Source: Adiantum capillus-veneris (taxonomy: Eukaryota > Streptophyta > Polypodiopsida > Polypodiales > Pteridaceae). From it: a stretch of DNA of 64,000 bases. The DNA is taken from positions 23,676,491-23,740,490 of the forward strand of contig CM043942.1 in the NCBI GenBank assembly GCA_014529385.2, in the 5' to 3' direction. Below the pieces are notes generated by a model. That model made no database searches and was not told where the DNA came from. It saw only the letters and a list, made by a program, of their open reading frames with translations. Positions 52,081 through 61,732 of this stretch are shown piece after piece (the first letter of the stretch is position 1; the number at the start of each line of letters is the position of its first letter). The position numbers and the translations under genes were made by a program.

Positions 52081-52595
52081 TGTAACAGACTTGGACACTC
52101 CAAGTCAAGAATCAACCGCGACAGCACCAAATAACCACTTCAAAACAATTCACAGATCACAATAGATTTGCACTGGCCCGGCGGAGTTCCGTGCCTAGAG
52201 ATATTGGCCCCAAAGACTGGTGCCCCTGTCGGTATTTCTTTTTGTATTAATCAATCTTCAAAGTACAAGAGAGCGGTTAGGGTTTCACTCTCAGACTCTG
52301 CGTCTAGATGCTCTGAGAAGTGAGGCCCTCACCACTAATTTAAAGGTTACAAGGGATGCCCAAAAGCAGAGCCCCAAAAGCTTGAAAGCAAAAACAATTG
52401 CTCTATCTCTCTCATAGCGAGTCAAAAATTGAAAGCAAAAGCATTCTCTTGAAAAGAGAAATTCGCGTCGCTCATCATTATAATTTTTTTATTTTAAAAA
52501 AAAAATTTAATAATCCGCCTCCGCGATTTCCAGAAATTAGGGTTTCTGGCAGAAATTAGGGTTTTTGCTATCCGCCACGTCATCACTTTGTGACA
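52081..52595 (-). repeat. Solo LTR (515 bp) in LINE copy 3
   Basis: TGTAACAG...TTGTGACA with perfect GAGAT duplications (52076-52080 and 52596-52600). The ATTGGCCCCAAAGACTGGTG block at 52203 is the complement of the chromovirus LTR block, giving - orientation. An AT-rich stretch lies at 52480-52515. Confidence 0.9.
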
Positions 52596-54158
52596 GAGAT
52601 TGTGGAGTATACAGATGCATACACTTACCTGGGGGTAGTCTTTACTGGGCCAAGATTTTCTTTGAGAAGAGCGGCAGAGACTAGACTAACTAGAGCTGGT
52701 GCGGCTCTGGGAGGAATGGAGAGGATGTGTTCGTAGGTTCAGTTCCAGGAACCTAGGACAAAGTTATGGCTCTTTGATACTTTGGTTGCCTCTACTATGT
52801 CATATGGGGTGCAGGTTTGGGGACCTGTAGGCCAAGATGTTTGGAGGCGTATGGAGAAGCCCCTGGTATCTATGATCTCCCGACTATTTAGAGCCAAGGC
52901 TTCCGTACCGCATGATATCATTCGAGTGGAATTAACTACTCCCCCTATGGAGATTGAGGCGCTTACCAGATTAGTCTCCTTTGTACACAGTCTGTGGGAT
53001 ACTACGAGAGACAGATGTGCCAGGGTGGCTCTAGAGTCCTCCAGACAATTAGCTCTTAATGGGGATACATCATGCTAGTATGCACAGATGGCATCATGGT
53101 TTCACCATGGACAAATTGCCTCCTTTTCAATACTCTCTACATGCACCCTCGAGGTCTCTGACGCGGGTAGAGATTAATAGACTCATTCGTCAGGATTCGA
53201 TCCAGCTGGACACGAGGAGGACATGGATAGAGTTGATACAGGAGTTGGGCACAAAGATGGCTTTCTATAGAGAGCATCTTCTCCACCTCACGGGGGATGG
53301 GTTTGTGATTCGACCTAGCTATATGGATGCGCATCTTTCTCATGGCTTGCGTTGTGCCATTGGCTAGATACGCACGTCCTCACATCAGCTCGAGATTGAG
53401 ACTGGCAGATTCAGAGGGACACCAGCAAATAGCAGGATATGCCGCTTATGCCATCTAGAGCCAAAGACAGAGGTACATTACATATGTCATTGCACAGTGT
53501 ACTATGAGATACGAGGCCGTTTTCATTGTCTATTCAGAGAAGGTTTTGGGCCTCTATCTAGGGTCATGAGCTATGAGGATCAGAGATGTCTTGGGCTATA
53601 TCTACTTGAGTTACACAGCCATAAAGAAACTTCACTGAGGAGAGCTGACGAGAGACAACCCAAGAGACAGATCACATATTTCTTTACACTAGATATTGTA
53701 CACCCAAAAGAATAGACAGAGAAGCAGCGAACAGAGGAGAGGTCTGCCCGCACTACTGGCATTCTCATAGACCGAGGACTGGAGCTAGGAAGATCTAGAC
53801 GACCTCGATGGAGAAGAGGAGCTACACAATTTCGAAGGAGGCTACAGCAAAGGATTCGAGCCATACTTTTTTCTCGTCCAGAGTGCAGATGAAGATGGAT
53901 CTCTACTTCCCTCCCATATTGTCTACACACTGTACTGCTTAGTTCACACATTTCACGCCTTTCACCTTTCACACTGATCAGCTTAGTTTAAGATTCCGCA
54001 GTATTCATTTTTTGTTATCCTAGTTTAATTTATTCTGTTAATCTAACTTTGTATCAGATACACCGCATTGTAACTTTCTGGTCTCATAGGTCACTTTGGC
54101 CTTTTGAAGACGTTAATATAACATTTCATTTCATTTCATTTCTCTCTCCCCCGTCCCC

Positions 54159-54205
<47 letters not shown>
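52596..54205 (+). pseudogene. LINE copy 3: ORF2 C-terminal half and 3' end
   Basis: VEYTDAYTYLGVVFTGP, LFDTLVASTMSYGVQVWGP, then MEKPLVSMISRLFRAKASVP; after stops AFYREHLLHLTGDGFVIRP and the zinc pattern CRLCHLEPKTEVHYICHC. The family tail lies at 54049-54140, followed by CTCTCTCCCCCG and a C-homopolymer from about 54161 to 54205. Confidence 0.83.
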
Positions 54206-54207
<2 letters not shown>

Positions 54208-54959
54208 TTTTTTTTGTGTCGTGCCCCTCAACCCCTCCCCCCCTGCCTACAAAAATTCAGGGAAGTTCAAAATTCAGGAATTTTGCAGGAAACAGAAACA
54301 GGAATTGCAGAAAGAGAAATTCGGAAACAATGCAGAAATTTTCAGAATTGCAGAAATTGTAGACAGGTGTGGAATAAACATGTATGCGTGATGTGGGAAC
54401 ATGTATTTGCGTAGTATGGTTCGGAATTTATGGCCTCAAAGACCAAGATGATGTTGATGAAGAAGGTAAAAGAACTCATGATTATGATGGGGGTTAAAGA
54501 GCCAATGCATACGATGGCTTGGAGAGTAGGTAATAAGAAAAGTGGAAACAAGGGGGGAACCTCAAAGGAAAGGGCACTTATCCTTCGTTTCCCCTCCATG
54601 GAAGTGAAGGAGGACTTTTGAAGAAGAGACCAACTCTTAACAAGACGGGTATCTTTCTTGGAGATGACCTCACACTCTTGTAGATTGCTCATATGCATGA
54701 GATAATGCCAGATATGAGAGCGGCAAGGGAAAAAGGTAAGATTGCTTTTTATCGAGATGGAAGGGTGGTGAACCACGCTCCACATGACGGCGCGAGACCT
54801 ATGGGACCACACTAAAGATGGAAGCCTAGAATTCTAATGGGTTACCTTGCCTTGTTGTAGGGGCATTTGAGAACAGCTTTACGGGGAGAGACATCGTCTT
54901 TTACTCAGAGATACATTAGGCACTGGGGCAGCTTATGCCACAAGTGACTGGATATAGGT
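54206..54959. other. Unassigned sequence between LINE copies 3 and 4
   Basis: Begins with T and C runs, then repeated GCAGAAATT / CAGGAATT words (54257-54362). A 63-aa frame at 54430-54621 is methionine- and lysine-rich and unlike any family I know; I do not call it a gene. Confidence 0.4.
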
Positions 54960-54989
54960 GGGAAAAAGCTTGTCGAGCAGAGACGAGAT

Positions 54990-56835
54990 CAGAGCACAAG
55001 GGTAGATGATTAGGAAGAGTAGAAGTCCTATTCAGAGAGGAGTTACAGCGACTTCCGCACATTGTTCGGAGAGATGATCATGCCAGATACATGTAGATGA
55101 GATTGAGGACTCAGACAGGCAGATTCCTGTACATTGCTATATGCTACTTTGTCCCCATCACATTAGTGTATGTTGCATCTAGAAGACAATCCCTTTCCTT
55201 TGTATTAGAGGAGGACATATTGGAGTTTTCGAGGGATGATGACATCATTCTCTTGGGGGACTTTGATGCTTTCATGATAAATCATCAAACGATTTTTAAT
55301 GATTTCTTCAGATGAGATGCTGAGAGAGCTAGATACCAGTGATATGGGGCTTGATAGACGCTCACAGGATGAGTACACCGAGTACGGGAGATATCTGATA
55401 GAGATGGGGGCCTCACATGGATTGGCCATACTTAATGGCCTATGGCAGTTTCCCGCAGCAGCTGAGTTTCCTTGCTATTGGCATAGACATGGAGCGAGCA
55501 CAGTGGATTATGTTATAGCTCAGCCGAGCTTTATCCCATATATACAGTATTTTAAGCTGACCAAGGCCGATTGGCGTAGCAGTGGATCGTGCTCTCTTAA
55601 CATGGATCATTTCCTTTCAGTTCACTACTACCCTTCGGCCACAAAGTGCAGTACCTGTTCGATATATTTTTAACTCAAAGACTGATTATGTTTACATTGA
55701 TGGGATTTACAGACGCTTATGCATTGAGGAGCGGGGCCGCCCTCTAGATGAGCTCCACTTACATATTGACAGAGACTTTGCAATTATGCAGCATGAGACG
55801 TATACTCGTACACTCAGCCTCAGCAGAGATGACCTTTTGGGAGTATGACCCAGTAGAGTTGGTACGATCAAGAGTGCAGAGACATGAGAGCACGGCTTTA
55901 GAGAGCTATTTTTGGGAATCATCACCTATCGACAATCATTGATTGCCTTCTTGCGCCTAGTGCGACGAAAGAGACTGGTTTTCTTGGCTCAGCTACAGCA
56001 CGATCTTTACCAGTTATTCTTGAGCCAGGACTTTGGGGAGGCATGGAGACGCTTCCATGAGCACTCACCTCCTCCTGGCATCACTTCTATGAAGGTCTGG
56101 GGTTAGTATGCGACATCTTTGTACATAGTTCTTGGACAGCTACCGCTTCCAGACCCCCTAGAGCCATGCCCACATACTTGTGTTTTCTTTATTGCAAACA
56201 TGTAAAGAAATCCATTGACAAGATGAGGATTGTGAGAGCTTATGATCATGAGGGCTTAGTAGCAGAGCATTTAATACATGCCAAGGATATGCTTGCAGGG
56301 CTTCTAGCAGCGATGTTTAACCGTGCAATGTGTGAGGGTCTACCTGACACTTGGAGCTTGTCTACTATAGTGCGTGTCTTCAAGGCAGGGGACCCTATGG
56401 AGCTTTGGAACTATCGTACTATTATGATTGGGCGCACGTTGGTACGGTTGTATGCATCTTTTCTCGAGCAGCAATTGAGCAGATAGTCAGAGAGCCGACA
56501 TGTGAGCAGTGGGACGGGCAGGTTCTTAGAGGCTACTCTTGATCACATTTTGATGCTTAGAGCTATTATTGAGGAGGGTAGATCACATGGGAGGAGGATT
56601 TATTGTAGTTTTGTGGATTTTTGCAAAGCATTTGACACAATGCCTAGAGACATGTTGATGTGCAGATTTGCAGGAGATGGGGGTATCCACAGAGCTGATT
56701 TGGAGGGTTATGGCACTCTACAGGTTAGTGAGAGGACAAGTTCGCACCCCGGAGGCTTATCTGATGTAGTTCACTTCACTCTTGAATGAAGCAGGGATGC
56801 CCACTATCTCCGACGCTCTTTGTCATGTATGTGGA
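54990..56835 (+). pseudogene. LINE copy 4: endonuclease, linker and first part of RT
   Basis: Endonuclease: FLYIAICYF, ILLGDFDAF (GDFNA-like), GLAILNGL and STVDYVIAQ; the final SDH-type site is not clear (NMDHFLS). The linker VRRKRLVFLAQLQHDLYQLF is well kept. RT: MRIVRAYDHEGLVAEHLI ... NYRTIMIGRTLVRLYAS, then after a frameshift ILMLRAIIEEGRSHGRRIYC and VDFCKAFDTMPRDML with the first catalytic Asp. At least five frameshifts or stops. Confidence 0.8.
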
Positions 56836-56836
56836 T

Positions 56837-57295
56837 CAAGGTGGTTAGGTACGTAGTGTTCTTTACAAATTCGGTACGTAAGGTACATAGTATAGAATGG
56901 ATTGAGTTTTTAGGTACGTAAAAATTCTGTCCTTTTTTTCACAAAGCCTAAAACTAAGAGTACGTCATACATTCACCAAGACTTCAAATAAAGACTAGAG
57001 TCCATGACTCTTAACGGAACAATGAAAACACAAAGTTGATCAATGTCTACAACGAAACAGTGTCAGATGTCTAATGTCAGAGTCTCATAAAACTAAGAGC
57101 ATTAAAAAAAAATGCATAGTAATAATCGAAGATTGAATTATGAAGTCCCTACTCTAATAAGTATTGCAAACCGTACACTAATGATTTTTTTTAAATAAAA
57201 AAATATCCATACAGATCCCTATCCGTACATATTGATCCGTGTTGTACGGCTGTATTGTATGGATCCTATTCGTACGTTGTACGGATGCAACCTTG
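56837..57295. mobile_element. MITE-like insertion in LINE copy 4
   Basis: Ends CAAGGTGG...AACCTTG form a short inverted repeat, with TACG-rich subterminal sequence on both sides (TTAGGTACGTAG; TCGTACGTTGTACGG). TGTGGAT occurs at 56830-56836 and again at 57300-57306, consistent with a 7-bp or slightly longer target duplication. No coding sequence. LINE reading (MYVD to VDEVFDHIE) resumes after it. Confidence 0.65.
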
Positions 57296-57296
57296 A

Positions 57297-57865
57297 CATT
57301 GTGGATGAGGTTTTTGATCACATTGAGAGGGGAGGTGACAGAGGAGTTGAGTTGGCTAGGATGTGGGTTCTGTTCGTATATGCTGATGATATTGTCTTGA
57401 TTTCTGATTCCCCAGAGGGGTTGCAACGTCACTTAATTGCTTTACATGCTTTTTCCCAGGATAGTGGATTGTCTATGAACCTTGGCAAAACCAAGGTTAT
57501 GGTATTTAATACCATACCACAGAGGGTTAGGAGATCAGCCCCCACATTTTCTTATGGCTAGGAGTTGAGAGCTTATGTTGCCCTAGGCAAATCAGAGAGG
57601 ATGTGTTTGCAAGTTCAGTTCCAAGAACCTTGACCAAAGCTATTGCTCTTTGATACTTTAGTGACATCAACTATGCTTTATGGAGTCCAGATATGGGGAC
57701 CTTTAGTGGAGCACCACAGTAGATCTGTTAGCTCTGATGGATGGAGATGTATGGAGAAGCCTTTGGTTTCTCTGATCTCTCAGATGATTAGAGCTAAGGC
57801 TTCAGTAACACATGAGATTATCAAAGCAGAGCTGGTTGGATCTCCACTTGTGGTCGAGATCCTTA
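57297..57865 (+). pseudogene. LINE copy 4: RT catalytic part and thumb
   Basis: VDEVFDHIERGGD, then YADDIVLISDSPEGLQRH and GLSMNLGKTKVMVFNT; a TAG at 57559-57561, then a shortened stretch and LFDTLVTSTMLYGVQIWGP. Relative to copy 1 about 25 codons between the TAG and SERMC are missing. Confidence 0.8.
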
Positions 57866-58765
57866 AACATTTCACCTTATATATCCCACCTACCTTTTAA
57901 CATCACTCACCCTTGAACATAAGAAATTTTTCTCCCATGTATGTAGGAAATACCACGAAGCCTTTTCCCGATCCCAGCATACTCTTTAAGTATCTCTAGT
58001 CTCTTGCCCCAAGTTCAACGCAATCCTAGAGTTTTCAACTCCTCCAACAATTGGCTTTTGTTTCCACTTTAGATGTCTCACTAGGCAAATGAAATGCTGA
58101 AGTCACAAAACTAATCTTTTAATTGAAACCCAAAAAGGGTATTGGGCAAACCTTTTTCTTTTGGAATTGGGATAACTAGCCACACTCTGCAATGACTTGT
58201 GGGGGTAGATGTATTGATCTATAAATTGACCTCTTGATTAAGTACAAGACTTCTCATCAATTTGAGGTTATAATGTTCCAAAAACGACTAATGTGACTAT
58301 AAGACCATGTTTCCACCGCATTCACTCTCAGTACTTCCTACCTTTTCATCAGCTCTTCGATTTGTTGATATCAGAACGGACAATTTTGAGTGCACTTATA
58401 ATATGTAGTTATATGAGGAACATTCACTCAAGATGAGATTATTTGATGCAAACAAAGTAAAAATGAAAAATGTGAGGGAAGCAACTTTGGATGTGACCAA
58501 AAGTTGAGCACTTTGAAGTAGTATATGGTACTCATACTTTAGAACTTGCAGTGAGCATAATGTGCACAATGGATTTGACATTTCTTCATTGCCACAACTC
58601 CTTGTGCCGCATCGAAGGGAGTGGAAGCTACGCCTAATGGTTGCGATAGTATGTATCGCTAACAAGGGGATAGGCTCAAGCATGTAAGGGTGAATATTGT
58701 TCTCTCTTTTAGTGAAGAACATGGTTTTGTAGTTGGGGGCAATATTTGTGGTGTAATGTGTGAAG

Positions 58766-58981
58766 CAGCGTTAGAAAAAAACCGGGCTACAGTGTATTTT
58801 AATCGGTTAAAATCATAAAATCCCGGTTAGATTTTGAGCTTTCCTTTAAGAAAACCGGAAAATTTACACAAGTTTTAATGTAAATACCGGCAAAAGCTTT
58901 AAATTTCGACCTAAAAACCGGTAGAATTTGAAGTTTGCCCTTATTTTCTTCGGTTAGGAAAAACGTATTTTTCTAACCCTG
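58766..58981. mobile_element. hAT-type MITE (216 bp) with perfect 8-bp target duplication
   Basis: Ends CAGCGTTAGAAAAA and TTTTTCTAACCCTG: 14-bp terminal inverted repeats with one mismatch. GTGTGAAG is present on both sides (58758-58765 and 58982-58989). CAGNG-type ends and 8-bp duplications are typical of hAT elements. The interior has repeated CCGG(T/C)..AAA words and no coding sequence; it would move with a transposase from elsewhere. Confidence 0.9.
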
Positions 58982-59311
58982 GTGTGAAGTGTGACCCATG
59001 GGATTCCTCCCAAGCTGTAATACATTGGTGTTCTAGAAAAGCTTCATCCACTTGGGAGTCTATGGAGGCATCATATAGCAAGTGTAATGCATAATATCTC
59101 CCGAACCCTTTGTTTATGTCTTGCATGCATCCCGTGTTCAAGATCTTGCTTTTATGCATCTTTTGAACTTTTTTTCTTGCTCCCCATGAAATTGTAGGAA
59201 GTGGATGTGAGGGGTTTTGACACATCTTTATTATGTACTTCACAACCCTTTCCATGCCCATAATCTCAATTGGAAGAGATCCGGACTTAAGAACTAGGAG
59301 CATGTATGGTG

Positions 59312-59316
<5 letters not shown>

Positions 59317-59373
<57 letters not shown>
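59317..59373. repeat. (GA)n microsatellite
   Basis: About 57 bp of uninterrupted GA (CT on the other strand). Frames through it give Arg-Glu or Ser-Leu repeats and are not genes. It may be the reversed tail of a LINE, but the conserved family tail is not next to it. Confidence 0.9.
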
Positions 59374-59375
<2 letters not shown>

Positions 59376-60439
59376 CAATGCAGATGTGTGTGGAAGTTTA
59401 AAGCAGTGTTGTATGGATTTCCTTTAAGGCAAGACTGAGCAATTTTAGGCGGTTAAAATCATAGCGGTTAAAATCATATCATATTTTTTGCAACCACTAA
59501 TTAGAATCTTATATATATATATATTGCATTCAAGATTTGATCACTAGTGGGAAGCAAATTTTAGTTTGCAAGTGGGGAGTTGCATGATTAAAATTAACTC
59601 TACTTGGAGTTGGCTTTTGCCAAAGAGTGGAAGGACCTTTGGATAGTTTTACTTTTGTGGTGTACCTTTGCAGTGATTCTTCAAAAGGAAGGAAAAACCA
59701 CATGCTTACGATCAATATTATTGAATTTTAAATACAAGGATATAAGCTTGTGGAAATTGACATGGTTTTATGGGAGTTAATAATGATTAAAAAGATAAAT
59801 TGATTCAACAACGATGATCAAGAAAAAATAAAATTTAGAGACTCGGATCATGTTTAGGGCATGAGGATGGCCTCTCAAACGGAAATCTCATTATTGCTCA
59901 GATGATAGAGGAGAATGCAAAAATATTTAGCACTTTTATGATGGTTGTCAAGTTGCAACTATTTCAGAAGTATGTAATGGTATCATTTCTCAAATATAAG
60001 TGTTGGAGATCAATTTAAATACGAAGAGGATGGGGTCTAGGAGGGCCTCTTTATTTGCCACGAGATTATGAAGGTGATTAAGTGTTTGACAAATAGGTAC
60101 ACACCATGTGTGCAAGAATTGTGGGTGTGTAAGAGGTGTGTAAGAGTGGTTAAAGGATGCATTTTTTTCCCTTAGAAAGGAAGGGGTAATTTTTGTGATT
60201 TTCGATCTTCCATAACTCCTACATATAATCTCCAATTTGAGCAAAGATTATAGATATGCGATCTATGTATCCAACTCTTTCCATAGATATCCTATATGAT
60301 TTACCCACTAGATTTTAAATTTGATTTTGGGAAAAAATATTGAATTAAAATAAACTAGTCGTTTTACCTGTTTGAATTCAAAACTTGTCTTTTGATTGTT
60401 TTTTTAACACTAAAGGTTTGACTCACTTATTTGTTTTGA

Positions 60440-60691
60440 TCAAAACTTAACTTTCTTCCATCCATTTAGTAGGTCATTGGGTCCTCGATTCCCTATACTT
60501 CTTTCATTTTTAGTAAGTGAAGGAGTACGAGCGGAAGTGCGACGCGAGAGAGAGTGCGAGAAGAAGAGCACGACGATATGGTGAACTTCTCTACTGTAAT
60601 GTGTAGAGCATAGTGAGTTCTTATTAGGTTTTAACAAAATAATATGTGTACATACTTGACGGTCCGCCCACTTACCTGGGCGACCCCAACA
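60440..60691 (-). repeat. 3' LTR of the second copia element (left limit uncertain)
   Basis: On the - strand it begins TGTTGGGGTCGCCCAGG right after the GTGGGAGGT tract. It contains a CTCTCTCTCGCG stretch comparable in position to the CT run of the first copia LTR. Confidence 0.6.
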
Positions 60692-60780
60692 ACCTCCCAC
60701 TTGAAGTCCAATGTGGTACTTTAAGTGTGAGAGAAGCTACTATACAAGCTAATATACAAGAGATGTGGAGAAGTGATGTA

Positions 60781-61453
60781 CTACCCAACACCTAACTGCT
60801 TGCGAAAATGCGCAAAGCTCTCTGAGGGAAGTCCTTTTGTAAGTATATCAGCAGGATTTTCTGTGGTGTGAACTTTGACAAGCTGAAGTTGCTTATCCTC
60901 GAGCATTTCCCTGATGAAATGATGCTTCGCATCCACATGCTTTGTCTGAGTGATAAACTGGATTGCAAGCCAATTGTATAGCACTTTGACTATCACAATA
61001 TAACACGGGCATCTCTTCTTTGATTCCCAAATCTGTTACTAGTCGATTAAGCCAAATTGATTCTTTGCATGCCTCTGATGCTGCAACATATTCAGCCTCT
61101 GTAGTAGACTGAGTAACACAATCTTGTAATCTAGAACGCCATGATATTGCTCCACCAGTCAATGTAAAGACATACCCTGACGTAGACCTTCGGTTGTCTA
61201 AGTCACCTGCATAATCCGAGTCTGTAAAACCCTTTACACTTAGCTCCTGACTCCCATAGCATATACGCATACTCTTTGTAGCTTTCAGGTATCTCAATAT
61301 TCCTTTCACTGCCTCCCAATGTTTCTTGCCTGGGTTTGACATGTATCGACTTACTACTCCCACTGCAAATGCAATGTCTGGGCGAGTAGCAATCATTGCA
61401 TACATCAAACTACCCACTGCAGACGCATATGGAATCTTATCCATTTCAGCCTA
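60781..61453 (-). pseudogene. Second copia: RT end and RNase H, stop and frameshift
   Basis: After a TAG at 61451-61453 the frame continues KIPYASAVGSLMYAM and RNase H (STTEAEYVAASEACKE, YCDSQSAIQLA). A frameshift near 60950 moves the rest (HHFIREMLEDKQ, PADILTKGLPSE) to another frame that ends at 60781. Otherwise it aligns end to end with 9000-9680. Confidence 0.88.
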
Positions 61454-61732
61454 TTCTTCCTCAGACACAGGACAATCTTGTTTGCTAAGTATCACATATG
61501 GTGGCAATGGAACACTCAGTGCCTTTCCCTTCTCCATATTGAAACGTTGCAAAACCTTGTCAATATACTCTGTTTGAGATAACCAAATCAACTTCTTTGA
61601 TCTGTCTCTCTCAATGCGCATACCAAGTATATGACTTGCCTCACCCATGTCTTTCATGTCAAACGATTTTGCCATCTTTGCCATGTCAAACGATTTCATG
61701 TCAAACGATTTTGCCATCTTTGTCATCCACAT
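61451..61732 (-). pseudogene. Second copia: RT segment after YVDD, rearranged
   Basis: DMKDMGEASHILGMRIERDR and TEYIDKVLQRFNM match the first copia after its YVDD. The roughly 20 residues that normally lie between YVDD and FDMKD are gone, and repeated copies of AKSFDMK take their place (see the repeat at 61655-61723). Confidence 0.85.
61655..61723. repeat. 27-15-27-bp repeat at the RT active site
   Basis: 61655-61681 and 61697-61723 are 27-bp copies (CATGTCAAACGATTTTGCCA and 7 more bases, one difference at the last base); between them 61682-61696 is a 15-bp partial copy. Confidence 0.95.

Larger units (their letters stand above)
49240..54205 (+). mobile_element. LINE copy 3, split by two solo LTRs
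   Basis: Endonuclease end and linker at 49240-49904, RT at 51504-52080, thumb to 3' end at 52596-54140, then ATTTC repeats and CT/C runs. The gaps are the solo LTRs 49905-51498 and 52081-52595, each with a 5-bp target duplication. Removing the second joins KVKE to IVEYTDAYTYLG in frame. Confidence 0.87.
54960..57865 (+). mobile_element. LINE copy 4 (endonuclease to thumb), 3'-truncated, with an inserted MITE
   Basis: Order: endonuclease, linker, RT, thumb; the reading is lost after VEILKHF near 57865, with no family tail. An inverted-repeat element (56837-57295) interrupts the RT between the first and second catalytic motifs. Similarity to copies 1 and 3 is clear throughout. Confidence 0.8.
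57866..60440. other. AT-rich region without genes
   Basis: No convincing coding sequence on either strand. Contains the hAT MITE at 58766-58981, a GA run (about 59317-59373), a TATATATA stretch at 59511-59523, and repeated GCGGTTAAAATCATA words near 59450-59480 that echo the MITE interior. Confidence 0.6.

Noticed and set aside
54430-54621. 63-aa Met/Lys-rich ORF between LINE copies
   Set aside because: No family resemblance, no support from neighbours, and low-complexity composition.
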